From: Thiohalocapsa sp963695445
Lineage (GTDB): Bacteria; Pseudomonadota; Gammaproteobacteria; Chromatiales; Chromatiaceae
Reading direction: 5' to 3'
Length of the DNA stretch: 64,000 bases
NCBI GenBank assembly: GCA_963695445.1
Contig: CAVOGV010000036.1
Span: 152,859 to 216,858 of the forward strand
Part shown: piece by piece, positions 8,363-17,545 of the stretch
Numbering within the stretch: position 1 is the stretch's first letter
Layout of the letters: each line of letters opens with the position of its first letter
Position numbers and translations under genes: made by a program
The notes under the pieces: generated by a model
The model's input: the letters and a program-made list of their open reading frames with translations, nothing else
The model's database searches: none
Told to the model about the DNA's origin: nothing

Positions 8363-9482
8363 GTGCAGTTTCCATTCATCGAACGCTTGCGCAACCGACG
8401 CGACCGCCTGATGTCGACGCCGGAATTTCAGCGCTGGGCCGCGGACTTTCCACTCACCCGCTGGGTGGCCGGGCGGCGCGCGCGGCAGATGTTCGATATC
8501 ACCGCCGGTTTCGTCTATTCGCAGATCCTGTACGCCTGCGTCGAGTTGGACCTGTTCGACAAGCTTGCCGATGGGCCGCTGACGGCCGCCGATCTGGCTG
8601 GACCCATGGGCATGTCCGAGACCGCCGCCGACCGGCTGCTGCGCGCCGCGGTGGCGGTGGACCTGCTGGAGCGGCGCGGTGCCGACCGCTTCGGGCTGGG
8701 TCGCCACGGCATCGCCCTGCCGGGCAATCCGGGCATCGCCGCCATGGTCAAGCATCACCGCATGCTGTACCAGGACCTCGCCGATCCGTTGGCCCTGTTC
8801 CGCGGTGAGGTGGAGCAGACCCAGCTCGGCCGCTATTGGTCCTATGCCGGATCAGTCGACCCGGCCGCCGACGGCGACGATCGGGTGGCCGAGTACAGCA
8901 CGCTGATGACCGCCTCGACCGGTTTCGTCGCCGAGGACACGCTGGATGCGTATTCGTTGCGCGATCACAAGTGCCTGATGGACGTCGGTGGCGGCGAGGG
9001 CCGTTTCCTGGCCCAGGCCGGTGCGCGCTGGCCACACCTGGAGCTGATGCTGTTCGACCTGCCGGCGGTGGTGGAGCGGGCCGAGCGCAGTCTGGCGCAG
9101 GCGGGCTTGGGTGATCGCGTGCGTGTCGTCGGTGGCAATCTCAAGGCCGATCCGCTGCCGAAGGGTGCCGACATCATCTCGCTGGTGCGGGTGATTCTGG
9201 ATCACAACGATGACGGCGCGATGTTGATTCTTGCGCGCGGTGCGCGCCGCGCTGCCGGTTGGCGGCACGCTGATGATCACCGAGCCCATGTCCGAGACCC
9301 CCGGCGCCGAGTCCGTCGGTGATGCCTATTTCGGCCTGTATCTGCTGGCCATGGGTAGCGGGCGTACGCGTCCGCCGCGGGAGCTGAAGGCGATGCTGCG
9401 CGCGGCTGGATTCGACCAGATTCGGCTGGTGCGGACGCGCCGACCGCTGCAGACCCGGCTGCTGATCGCCAAGGCGGCCTGA
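8363..9482 (+). CDS. crtF: Carotenoid O-methyltransferase CrtF, one apparent frameshift
   Basis: CrtF methylates the tertiary hydroxyl of carotenoids in the spheroidene/spirilloxanthin pathway. The N-terminal dimerisation region contains the family-typical FDITAGFVYSQIL segment. The SAM-binding glycine loop is LMDVGGGEGRFL, and the C-terminal part reads GGTLMITEPMSETPGAE. The frame changes near 9228-9232: one base appears to be missing after GAMLI, and the expected LRAVRAALPVGGT continues in the next frame to the stop at 9482. Without correction the protein would end at about residue 319 with a wrong tail. It lies 72 bp after crtE and ahead of bchC. Confidence 0.8.
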
Positions 9483-9666
9483 CCGGGGCCCGATCCGTGG
9501 TCGGCCCCGATGTCGGCCCCGAGGTCGGCCCGCGCCGCGGCCTGCTACATGGTCATCGGAGGGGCTGAGATAGGCCCCGGTTGCAGTCGATCGGGGCCCC
9601 GCGGAGACCGTTTTTCGGGGTCATTTGATCTAAGTCATAAGTGCCAAGCAAGGTTGACACATTGAC

Positions 9667-9684
9667 TGTAAATAAATATTGACA
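9667..9684. promoter_or_regulatory. PpsR/CrtJ-type operator upstream of bchC
   Basis: TGT-aaataaatattg-ACA is an exact TGT-N12-ACA palindrome in the 307-bp AT-richer gap between crtF and bchC. Its right half forms TTGACA, a consensus -35 hexamer, as in the site before crtE. This is the likely control region for the bchCXYZ-puf superoperon. The rest of the gap (9483-9666 and 9685-9789) shows no gene. Confidence 0.7.
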
Positions 9685-9789
9685 TCTAGTCTGGTCAAGC
9701 TAGACTGACACCTCATTACAGAACGTAACGATCACCGACTTCGCAACAGACAGCCTTCTGCAAGCAACCGAGAAACCGAACCAGAATCC

Positions 9790-10776
9790 GTGAACGCCTC
9801 CAACGACATGTCCGCCCTCTCCGCCGTCGCCGTGGTGCTCGAAGAGCCCCAGCGTCTGGCCGTGAAGCGGCTTGCGCTGACGCCGCCGACGCCGGCGGAC
9901 TGCGTTGTGGACGTCGCCTGGAGCGGTATCAGCACCGGCACCGAGCGCCTGCTCTGGACCGGGCGCATGCCGGCCTTCCCGGGTATGGGCTATCCGCTGG
10001 TGCCGGGTTACGAGTCGGTCGGTCGGGTGGTCGAGGCCGGTGCCGAGAGTGGTCGCAGCGTGGGCGAGCTGGTGTTCGTGCCCGGTGCGCGTTGCTACGG
10101 CGAGGTCAACGGTCTGTTTGGTGGTGCCGCCTCGCGCCTGGTGGCCGCCGGCGCCAAGCTGCTGCCGATCCCGGACAGCCTCGGCGAGCAGGGCGTACTG
10201 ATGGCGCTGGCCGCGACGGCCTATCACGCCAGCAGCGGCGCCAACGCCGACGGTAGCCGCAAGACGCAGCCGGATCTGATCATCGGTCATGGCGTGCTCG
10301 GGCGCCTGCTGGCGCGCATCGCCATCGCCCAAGACGCACCGCCGCCGGTGGTCTGGGAGACCAACCCCGTGCGTGCCGACGGCGCCATGGGCTACGACGT
10401 GATCGACCCGGCCAACGACGCCCGCCGCGACTATCGCGCCATCTACGACGTCAGCGGCGACGGCTCACTGCTCGATTCGCTGATCGGGCGCCTGGCCCCC
10501 GGCGGTGAGATCGTGCTGGCGGGCTTCTACGAGGCGCCACTGTCATTCAATTTTCCGCCGGCCTTCATGCGCGAACTGCGCCTGCGGGTCGCGGCCGAGT
10601 TCCGCGAGCCCGATCTGGCCGCGGTCAAGGAGCTGGTCGAGGCCGGACGCCTGTCCTTCGATGGACTGATAACCCACCGAAGCCAAGTCGTCGACGCGGC
10701 AACCGCGTACGAGACGGCGTTCAACGATCCGACCTGCCTAAAAATGATTCTCGATTGGAGTGGAGCGAATGTCTAA
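9790..10776 (+). CDS. bchC: Bacteriochlorophyllide dehydrogenase BchC
   Basis: BchC oxidises the 3-hydroxyethyl group of bacteriochlorophyllide to the acetyl group of bacteriochlorophyll a. This 328-residue member of the medium-chain dehydrogenase family has the characteristic start VAWSGISTGTERLLWTG, followed by GYPLVPGYESVG and a nucleotide-binding segment IIGHGVLGRLLAR. It opens the bchCXYZ unit in the usual purple-bacterial order. The start is uncertain: GTG at 9790 gives the longest form, while ATG at 9808 (MSALSAVAVVLEEP) fits the family's usual length; neither has a clear ribosome-binding site. Its end overlaps the bchX start by 8 bp. Confidence 0.92.
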   Translation: MNASNDMSALSAVAVVLEEPQRLAVKRLALTPPTPADCVVDVAWSGISTGTERLLWTGRMPAFPGMGYPLVPGYESVGRVVEAGAESGRSVGELVFVPGARCYGEVNGLFGGAASRLVAAGAKLLPIPDSLGEQGVLMALAATAYHASSGANADGSRKTQPDLIIGHGVLGRLLARIAIAQDAPPPVVWETNPVRADGAMGYDVIDPANDARRDYRAIYDVSGDGSLLDSLIGRLAPGGEIVLAGFYEAPLSFNFPPAFMRELRLRVAAEFREPDLAAVKELVEAGRLSFDGLITHRSQVVDAATAYETAFNDPTCLKMILDWSGANV

Positions 10777-11764
10777 CTCAGCGGCCAATACCGCCACTGC
10801 CGTCAACGTTGGTCTGCCGGATCCGTCTTCCGTGTCGGAAGCGCCTCAGGCTGCGACCAAGAAGACACAGATCATCGCGATCTACGGCAAGGGTGGCATC
10901 GGCAAGAGCTTCACGCTGTCCAACCTGTCCTACATGATGGCGCAGCAGGGCAAGAAGGTGCTGCTGATCGGTTGCGACCCGAAGAGCGATACCACCACGC
11001 TGTTGTTCGGCGGCAAGGCCTGCCCGACCATCATCGAGACCTCGTCCAAGAAGAAGGCCGCTGGTGAAGCGGTGCAGATCGGCGACGTCTGCTTCACGCG
11101 TGACGGCGTGTTCGCGATGGAGCTCGGCGGACCCGAGGTCGGCCGCGGCTGCGGCGGACGCGGCATCATCCACGGCTTCGAGCTGCTGGAGAGCCTCGGC
11201 TTCCACGAGTGGGACTTCGACTACGTGCTGCTCGACTTCCTCGGCGACGTGGTCTGCGGCGGCTTCGGTCTGCCGATCGCCCGCGACATGTGCCAGAAGG
11301 TCATCGTCGTCGGCTCCAACGACCTGCAATCCCTGTACGTGGCCAACAACGTCTGCTCCGCGGTCGAGTACTTCCGCGGGCTCGGCGGCAACGTCGGCGT
11401 GGCTGGCATCGTCATCAACAAAGACGACGGTACCGGTGAGGCGCAGGCCTTCGCCGAGGCGGTCGGCATCCCGGTCCTGGCGGCGATCCCGGCGGACGAG
11501 GACATCCGTCGCAAGAGCGCGAACTACCAGATCATCGGCAAGCCCGGCGGCCAGTGGGCGTCGCTGTTCGAAGAGCTTGGCATCAATGTCGCCGAGGCGC
11601 CGCCGATGCATCCGAAGCCCCTGTCGCAGGACGGGCTGCTGAACCTGTTCGCCAGCGACGCGGTGGGCCGCGACGTGGTGCTGCAGCCGGCAACGGTCGA
11701 GGACATGTGCGGCAAGTCGAACTTCGACAAGCCGTCCCTCGAAGTCGTCTACGACGAAGTCTGA
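10769..11764 (+). CDS. bchX: Chlorophyllide a reductase iron protein BchX
   Basis: BchX is the ATP-dependent iron protein that feeds electrons to the BchYZ catalytic part of chlorophyllide a reductase, and is homologous to NifH and BchL. The P-loop is YGKGGIGKS (about residues 39-47), and the two cluster-ligand cysteines lie in GRGCGGRG and DVVCGGFGLP. Length is 331 residues, with a 30-residue N-terminal extension before the P-loop. The ATG at 10769 overlaps the bchC stop and is preceded by GGAG. The frame is intact, unlike its partners bchY and bchZ in this assembly. Confidence 0.95.
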   Translation: MSNSAANTATAVNVGLPDPSSVSEAPQAATKKTQIIAIYGKGGIGKSFTLSNLSYMMAQQGKKVLLIGCDPKSDTTTLLFGGKACPTIIETSSKKKAAGEAVQIGDVCFTRDGVFAMELGGPEVGRGCGGRGIIHGFELLESLGFHEWDFDYVLLDFLGDVVCGGFGLPIARDMCQKVIVVGSNDLQSLYVANNVCSAVEYFRGLGGNVGVAGIVINKDDGTGEAQAFAEAVGIPVLAAIPADEDIRRKSANYQIIGKPGGQWASLFEELGINVAEAPPMHPKPLSQDGLLNLFASDAVGRDVVLQPATVEDMCGKSNFDKPSLEVVYDEV

Positions 11765-11778
11765 TCGAGCCCGTTCAA

Positions 11779-13521
11779 ATGCAGGCCAAGGTGCTCTACA
11801 TGACCGGGAACGACCCCCACGCAAAGCGCGGCGACGACGCCGCGCCAATGCGGCCCCAATGGTGCGACCGAGTTCGTCTACGACGACGCCGGCGCCGCGC
11901 CGCTGGCGAACGACCAGACCGCCATCGATCAAACCGCCGCGACCACAGTCGCCGCCGGTCCGGAGGCCAGCCCGAAGCCCAGCTCCAAGCAGGGCGAGGC
12001 CGCTCCGGACGCCGAGCAGGCGCAGGTCGTCGGCGACGGCGTCGGCTGCCATGCCGGCGCCGCCGAGTTACGCCGAGCCGCGGAAGCCGCGGGTCAGAGT
12101 GAGTTGCTGAAGCGTTACGCCGCCGACTATCCCACCGGTCCACATGATCAGCCCCAGAGCATGTGTCCAGCCTTCGGGTCTCTTCGCGTCGGGCTGCGGA
12201 TGCGTCGCACCGCCACTGTACTCTGCGGCTCGGCGTGCTGTGTTTACGGACTGACCTTCACGTCCCACTTCTACGGTGCCAAGCGTTCGGTCGGCTACGT
12301 GCCGTTCGACTCCGAGACGCTGGTCACCGGCAAGCTGTTCGAAGACGTGCGTGAAGCGGTCTACAAGCTCGCCGACCCCGAGAAGTACGATGCGGTGGTC
12401 GTCACCAATCTGTGCGTTCCTTCTGCCTCCGGCGTGCCGCTGCGGCTGCTGCCGAAAGAGATCGACGGCGTGCGCATTATCGGCATCGACGTGCCTGGGT
12501 TTGGCGTGCCGACGCATGCCGAGGCCAAGGACGTGCTGTCCGGCGCGATGCTCAAGTTCGCCCGCGGTGAGGCCGAGTCCGGCCCGGTGCAGGCACCGCG
12601 CGGCGGTCGCAGCGCGAAGCCGACGGTCACGCTGCTTGGGCGAGATGTTCCCGGCCGATCCGGTCGGCATCGGCATGCTGCTGGAGCCCCTGGGCCTGGC
12701 CGCTGGTCCGGTGGTGCCCACCCGCGAGTGGCGCGAGCTCTACGCCGCGCTCGACTGTGCCGCGGTGGCCGCCATTCATCCGTACTACACCGCCTCCATT
12801 CGCGAGTTCCAGAGCGCCGGGCGCGCCATCGTCGGCTCCGCGCCGGTCGGACATGACGGCACGGCGGCTTGGCTCGACGCCATCGGCCGGGCCTGCAACG
12901 TCGCCGAGGACAAGATCGCCGCGGCCAAGAATACCTTCTTGCCGATGATCCGCGGCGCGCTGGACAAGATGCCCATCAACGGCACCATCACGCTGTCCGG
13001 CTACGAGGGTTCGGAGCTGCTGGTCGCGCGGTTGTTGATCGAAAGCGGCGCCAACGTGCCCTACGTCGGCACCGCCGCACCCAAGACCCAGTGGTCCGAT
13101 CCGGACCGCGAATGGCTTGAGGCCCGCGGCGTGACCATCCAGTTCCGCGCCTCGCTGGAACAGGACAAGTCCGCGGTCGATGCGATCAAGCCGGATCTTG
13201 CGATTGGCACGACGCCGGTGGTGCAGCATGCCAAGCAGCTGTCGATCCCGGCCCTGTACTTCACCAATCTGATCTCGGCTCGCCCGCTGATGGGCGCCGC
13301 CGGTGCCGGTTCGCTGGCGCAGGTGGTCAACGCCGCACTGGCGAGCAAGGACCGCTTCGATCGCATGACCGCCTTCTTCGACGGCGTCGGCAGCGGCGAG
13401 ACCGCGGGTATCTGGGAGCGCAAGCCCGAGCCGCGTCCCGTGAAGGCGCCGGCAAAGACGTTTGCTCAAGGCCAAGCGAGTCGCCGCGAAGGCCATGCCC
13501 GTCGACGGAGGCGAGGTCTGA
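11779..13521 (+). CDS. bchY: Chlorophyllide a reductase subunit BchY, three apparent frameshifts
   Basis: BchY forms with BchZ the nitrogenase-like catalytic part of chlorophyllide a reductase. Conserved segments run GVGCHAGAAELR, then QSMCPAFGSLR and TATVLCGSACCVYGL (cluster cysteines), then PALYFTNLISARPLMG. Three +1 shifts are needed: near 11850 (a run of four C), at 12638-12640 (an extra G) and near 13465. With the last one corrected, the gene ends VAAKAMPVDGGEV at a TGA overlapping the bchZ ATG (TGATG). The N-terminal start at 11779 is tentative. The roughly 80 residues before GVGCHAG are low-complexity (Ala/Pro/Asp) and less certain. Confidence 0.85.
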
Positions 13522-14979
13522 TGCTGATCCAAGACCTCGATCGCGCCGGCGGCTACTGGGGCTCGGTGTACGTCTTCACCGCGGTGAAGGGCATGCAGGT
13601 GATCATCGACGGCCCGGTGGGCTGCGAGAACCTGCCCGTGACCGCCGTGCTGCACTACACCGACGCGCTGCCGCCGCATGAGCTGCCGGTGGTCGTGACC
13701 GGCCTCGGCGAGGAAGAGCTGGGTCAGGAAGGCACCGAGGGCGCCATGCGCCGCGCGTTCGCGACGCTGGATCAAACCAAGCCCGCCGTGGTCGTGACTG
13801 GATCGATTGCCGAGATGATCGGCGGTGGCGTGACGCCCGCCGGCACCGGCATCCAACGCTTCCTGCCGCGCACCATCGACGAGGACCAATGGCAGAGCGC
13901 CGATCGCGCCATGGTCTGGCTCTGGAACGCAGTACGGCACGAAGGCCGGCAAGCTGCCAAAGCCGAAGGCCCGCAAGGAAGGCGACAAGCCCCGCGTGAA
14001 CATCGTCGGCCCGATCTACGGCATGTTCAACACCTGGTCCGATCTGGCCGAGGTACGCCGCCTGATCGAAGGTATTGGTGCCGAGGTCAATCTGACCTTC
14101 CCGCTGGGCACGCATCTGGACGACATCCCGCGTCTGGTGGATGCCGACGTCAATGTCTGCATGTACCGCGAGTTCGGCCGCAAGCTGTGCGAGGCGATGG
14201 AGAAGCCCTACCTGCAGGCGCCCATCGGTCTGCACAGCACCACCAAGTTCCTGCGCGCCCTCGGTGAACTGCTGGGTCTGGACCCGGAGCCCTTCATCGA
14301 GAACGAGAAGCACACCACGATCAAGCCGATCTGGGACCTGTGGCGCTCGGTCACGCAAGACTTCTTCGGTACCGCCAGCTTCGGTATCGCCGCCACCGAG
14401 ACCTATGCCCGCGGCGTGCGTCATTTCCTGGAGCAGGAAATGGGTCTGCCCTGCAACTTCGCCTTCGCCCGCCGGCCCGGCAGCAAGCCGGACAACGACG
14501 CGGTGCGCGCCGCGATCCACGACAACACACCGCTGATCACCTTCGGCGGCTACAACGAGCGGATGTACCTGGCCGAGGCCGGCGGACGCGGGACCTTCAT
14601 CCCGGCGTCGCTGCCCGGGACCATCATTCGCCGTCATACCGGCACGCCGTTCATGGGCTATTCCGGTGCGACCTACCTGATCCAGGAGGTCTGCAACGCC
14701 CTGTTCGACGCCCTGTTCAATATTCTTCCGCTCGGCACCGAGCTGGATAAGGTCGACGCGACACCGTCGCGACTTCATCGGGAACTGCCCTGGGATGAAG
14801 ACGCCAAGCAGCTGTTCGATCGGATTCTGGAATCCACCCCGGTGCTCACCCGTATCTCGGCCGCCAAGCAATTACGCGATGCCGCCGAACGTGCCGCCCG
14901 CGCGGCCGGTGAGGAGCGGATAACAGTTTCGCGCGTATCCCAAACACGGGACGCGCAGCGCGGAGGACGTGCCGCATGA
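13521..14979 (+). CDS. bchZ: Chlorophyllide a reductase subunit BchZ, one apparent frameshift
   Basis: BchZ pairs with BchY to reduce ring B of chlorophyllide a. The N-terminal part carries IIDGPVGCENLPVTAVLHYTD with a cluster cysteine, followed by VVTGSIAEMIGGG. The C-terminal part has VNIVGPIYGMFNTWSDL and GTPFMGYSGATYL. The frame changes near 13928, where an extra base follows WLWN; the corrected reading gives EYGTKAGKLPKPK and then GDKPRVNIVGP. The ATG at 13521 overlaps the bchY stop. The 3' end overlaps a possible small open frame by ATGA, before the first LH1 gene. Confidence 0.88.
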
Positions 14980-15197
14980 TCAGGTCCGAGCAGACCATGG
15001 TCGAGGGGTTCGTCACCGTGATTCGTGGCTTTCGTGTCGGTGCGCAACCGCGTACCGCACGGCAGCCGAATGCTCGCCAGGCCCTGCCGCTCTCAAGTTC
15101 GAGGCGGTTGGTCGACCGGGGTTCCGCCTCGGTTCCCCTACGACGCACCGATGGCGCCGACGGCCTGACGACCCTTTGTAACTCACTGGAGGGTTAA
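14976..15197 (+). CDS. Possible 73-residue protein between bchZ and pufB1, uncertain
   Basis: An open frame starts at an ATG overlapping the bchZ stop (ATGA) and ends 3 bp before the pufB1 ATG, with the pufB1 ribosome-binding site inside its last codons. The product is basic and has no membrane helix, cofactor motif or recognisable family. Its position and length recall pufQ of Rhodobacter, but the expected PufQ membrane segment is absent. It may be an untranslated leader or a real coupling peptide; the evidence does not decide. Confidence 0.3.
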   Translation: MIRSEQTMVEGFVTVIRGFRVGAQPRTARQPNARQALPLSSSRRLVDRGSASVPLRRTDGADGLTTLCNSLEG

Positions 15198-15200
15198 TCC

Positions 15201-15344
15201 ATGGCAAACGAAAAAAGCATGACCGGTCTGAGCGACGAAGAGGCCCAGGAATTCCACGGCATCTTTACGCAGAGCATGACGGGGTTCGTTGGTGTCGCGG
15301 TGTTCGCGCATCTGTTGGCTTGGCTGTGGCGTCCCTGGCTGTAA
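15201..15344 (+). CDS. pufB: LH1 antenna beta polypeptide 1
   Basis: This is a 47-residue LH1 beta chain: a polar N-terminus (SMTGLSDEEAQEFH), one membrane helix, and the AVFAHLLAWLWRPWL end, with the bacteriochlorophyll-ligating histidine in FAHLLAW. Two such chains and two alpha chains per subunit build the LH1 ring around the reaction centre. A strong GGAGGG ribosome site precedes the ATG. It differs from the two later copies at several positions (SDEE, FTQS, FVGVAVF). Confidence 0.97.
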   Translation: MANEKSMTGLSDEEAQEFHGIFTQSMTGFVGVAVFAHLLAWLWRPWL

Positions 15345-15372
15345 GCCATCGCTCGCCGATCGACCTTTTTCC

Positions 15373-15398
15373 GCGTCGTCGGAAGCCACGGGCGACGC
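15373..15398 (+). other. Hairpin between pufB1 and pufA1
   Basis: GCGTCG pairs with CGACGC around a 14-base loop in the 85-bp gap between the two LH1 genes. There is no T-run, so it is probably an RNA processing or stability element rather than a terminator. Confidence 0.35.
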
Positions 15399-15429
15399 AT
15401 CTGTCCTGACCTGATTTAGGAGTTAAGAC

Positions 15430-15627
15430 ATGAACGACAAACTGTACAAAATTTGGATGCTGATTCAGCCCGGTCCGGCGTTGATCGCTCTGATGGCCGG
15501 CCTGGCCGTGCTCGCCGTGGTTATCCATCTGATCCTGCTCAGCACCACCGAGTTCAACTGGCTCGAAGATGGCATCCCGGCCGTCAAAGTGGCGACGTCT
15601 GCACCAGTGGTACCGCAGCAGATGTAA
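15430..15627 (+). CDS. pufA: LH1 antenna alpha polypeptide 1
   Basis: This 65-residue LH1 alpha chain has the usual YKIWMLIQP start, one membrane helix with the ligand histidine (VVIHLILL), and the FNW segment after it. The C-terminal side reads NWLEDGIP, which fits the WxxDxI pattern of Ca2+-binding alpha chains in Chromatiaceae LH1; the two later alpha copies lack it. AGGAG precedes the ATG. It belongs to the first gene pair of the puf operon and should be strongly expressed together with pufB1. Confidence 0.96.
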   Translation: MNDKLYKIWMLIQPGPALIALMAGLAVLAVVIHLILLSTTEFNWLEDGIPAVKVATSAPVVPQQM

Positions 15628-15643
15628 GGGCCTGTTCGCATGA

Positions 15644-15675
15644 CGACGGCCCCGGTGTTTCGGCACCAGCCGTCG
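15644..15675 (+). other. Strong intercistronic hairpin between pufA1 and pufL
   Basis: CGACGGC pairs with GCCGTCG, enclosing an inner GGTG/CACC stem, in the 106-bp gap between pufA1 and pufL. Hairpins at this position in other purple bacteria protect the upstream LH1 message from 3' decay, so that antenna is made in excess over reaction centre. A second small stem (CGAGG/CCTCG) lies at 15688-15703. Confidence 0.6.
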
Positions 15676-15733
15676 CTGAGCTTGCTACGAGGAGGCCGCC
15701 TCGCAGCGCGCCTTCCCAGCAGAGGAATCACTA

Positions 15734-16555
15734 ATGGCCATGCTGAGTTTTGAGAAAAAATACCGCGTACGCGGCGGTACCTTGGTGGGGGGAGACCTGT
15801 TCGACTTCTGGGTGGGGCCGTTTTACGTCGGCTTCTTCGGGGTCACGACAGTCTTCTTCGCCACCCTCGGTACCTTGTTGATCATTTGGGGTGCGGCCAT
15901 GGGGCCCACCTGGAACATCTGGCGGATCAGTATCGCGCCGCCGGATTTGAGCTACGGCCTGGGAATGGCCCCGCTGATGGAGGGTGGCTTGTGGCAGATC
16001 ATTACGATCTGTGCCATCGGTGCCTTCGTCTCCTGGGCACTCCGGCAGGTCGAGATATCACGCAAGTTGGGCATCGGGCTGCACGTTCCAATCGCCTTCG
16101 GCTTCGCGATCCTCGCCTACGTCACCCTGGTCGTGATTCGGCCGGTGTTGCTGGGCGCGTGGGGCCATGGCTTCCCGTACGGCATCTTCAGCCATCTGGA
16201 CTGGGTGTCGAACGTCGGCTACCAGTTCCTGCACTTCCATTACAACCCGGCGCACATGCTGGCCATTACGTTCTTCTTCACGAACGCCCTGGCACTGGCA
16301 TTGCACGGTTCGCTGATCCTGTCGATGACCAATCCTGCCAAGGGTGAGCCCGTCAAGACTGGTGAGCACGAGAATACCTTCTTCCGTGACTTCATCGGTT
16401 ACTCGATCGGCGCGCTCGGTATCCATCGTCTGGGTTGGTTCCTGGCCATCAACGCCGCGTTCTGGAGCGCCGTCTGTATCGTGCTGAGCGGCCCATTCTG
16501 GACCCGCGGATGGCCGGAATGGTGGAACTGGTGGCTCGAGCTGCCGATCTGGTAA
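15734..16555 (+). CDS. pufL: Photosynthetic reaction centre L subunit
   Basis: This 273-residue protein has five membrane helices. The bacteriochlorophyll and iron ligands are visible as histidines in FSHLDW, YNPAHMLAI, and ALHGSL, and in the later FIGYSIGALGIHRLGW. It binds the special pair, the accessory pigments and the primary quinone environment together with PufM. The ATG at 15734 gives MAMLSFEKKYRVRGG, the usual N-terminus. The frame is intact, and pufM follows after 15 bp. Confidence 0.98.
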   Translation: MAMLSFEKKYRVRGGTLVGGDLFDFWVGPFYVGFFGVTTVFFATLGTLLIIWGAAMGPTWNIWRISIAPPDLSYGLGMAPLMEGGLWQIITICAIGAFVSWALRQVEISRKLGIGLHVPIAFGFAILAYVTLVVIRPVLLGAWGHGFPYGIFSHLDWVSNVGYQFLHFHYNPAHMLAITFFFTNALALALHGSLILSMTNPAKGEPVKTGEHENTFFRDFIGYSIGALGIHRLGWFLAINAAFWSAVCIVLSGPFWTRGWPEWWNWWLELPIW

Positions 16556-16570
16556 TGAGAGGACACCAAC

Positions 16571-17545
16571 ATGGCTGAATATCAAAACATCTTTACGCGG
16601 GTGCAAGTCCGCGAGCCGGCCTACCCCGGTGTCGACCTGCCCAAGGGCGAACTGCCCCGGCTCGGCACACCGATCTTCAACTACTGGATCGGCAAGATCG
16701 GTGATGCGCAGATCGGCCCGATCTACCTGGGTTGGATGGGTATCGCGTCGTTGATCTGCGGTTTCGTCGCCTTCGAGATCATCGGGCTGAATATGCTCGC
16801 CTCGGTGGACTGGAGCCCGATCGAGTTCATCAAGAACCTGTTCTGGTTGGCGCTTGAGCCGCCACCGCCGGCCTACGGACTGAGCATTCCGCCCCTCGGC
16901 GACGGTGGCTGGTGGTTGATGGCCGGGTTCTTCCTGACCGCCTCGATCATCCTGTGGTGGATTCGCACCTACCAGCGGGCCATCGCGCTCGGTACCGGCA
17001 CGCACGTTGCGTGGGCCTTCGCGGCTGCCATCTTCTTCTATCTGTGCCTGGGCTTCATCCGCCCGGTGCTGATGGGAAGTTGGGGTGAGGCGGTGCCGTT
17101 CGGTATCTTCCCGCACCTGGACTGGACCGCGGCGATCTCGATCCGCTACGGCAACTTCTACTACAACCCGTTCCACGCGCTGTCGATCGCCTTCCTGTAC
17201 GGCTCCGCCGTGCTGTTCGCGATGCATGGCGGAACGATCCTGGCCGCGTCTCGCTACGGCGCCGACCGTGAGATCGACCAGATCACCGACCGCGGCACCG
17301 CGGCCGAGCGTGCCGCCCTGCTGTGGCGCTGGACCATGGGCTTCAACGCCACGATGGAGTCGATCCATCGCTGGGCATGGTGGTTCGCGGTGCTGACCGT
17401 GATCACCGCTGGCATCGGCATCCTGCTGACCGGCACCGTGGTCGAGAACTGGTACCTCTGGGGTATCAAGCACGGCATGGTCGCTCCGTATCCGTCCGAA
17501 ATCACCGTTCAGGATCCCACCCTGTTGCAGGGGGTGTCGCAATGA
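16571..17545 (+). CDS. pufM: Photosynthetic reaction centre M subunit
   Basis: This 324-residue five-helix protein shows PufM hallmarks: YWIGKIGDAQIGPIYLG early on, FPHLDWT, YYNPFHALSIAF, AMHGGTIL, and HRWAWWFAVL near the iron/quinone site. It pairs with PufL to form the reaction-centre core. A GAGAGGA sequence precedes the ATG at 16571. The stop overlaps the pufC start (ATGA), so translation is likely coupled. The frame is intact. Confidence 0.98.
   Translation: MAEYQNIFTRVQVREPAYPGVDLPKGELPRLGTPIFNYWIGKIGDAQIGPIYLGWMGIASLICGFVAFEIIGLNMLASVDWSPIEFIKNLFWLALEPPPPAYGLSIPPLGDGGWWLMAGFFLTASIILWWIRTYQRAIALGTGTHVAWAFAAAIFFYLCLGFIRPVLMGSWGEAVPFGIFPHLDWTAAISIRYGNFYYNPFHALSIAFLYGSAVLFAMHGGTILAASRYGADREIDQITDRGTAAERAALLWRWTMGFNATMESIHRWAWWFAVLTVITAGIGILLTGTVVENWYLWGIKHGMVAPYPSEITVQDPTLLQGVSQ

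Noticed and set aside
11779..13521. Programmed ribosomal frameshifting in bchY
   Set aside because: Three separate +1 events without slippery sites or conserved stimulatory structures, and other genes in the window show similar random shifts; sequencing error is simpler.
12627..14003. Long antisense open frame opposite bchY/bchZ
   Set aside because: It has no family features and results from high GC content opposite a real gene.
14976..15197. pufQ
   Set aside because: The open frame has the right place and length but lacks the membrane segment and any PufQ similarity.
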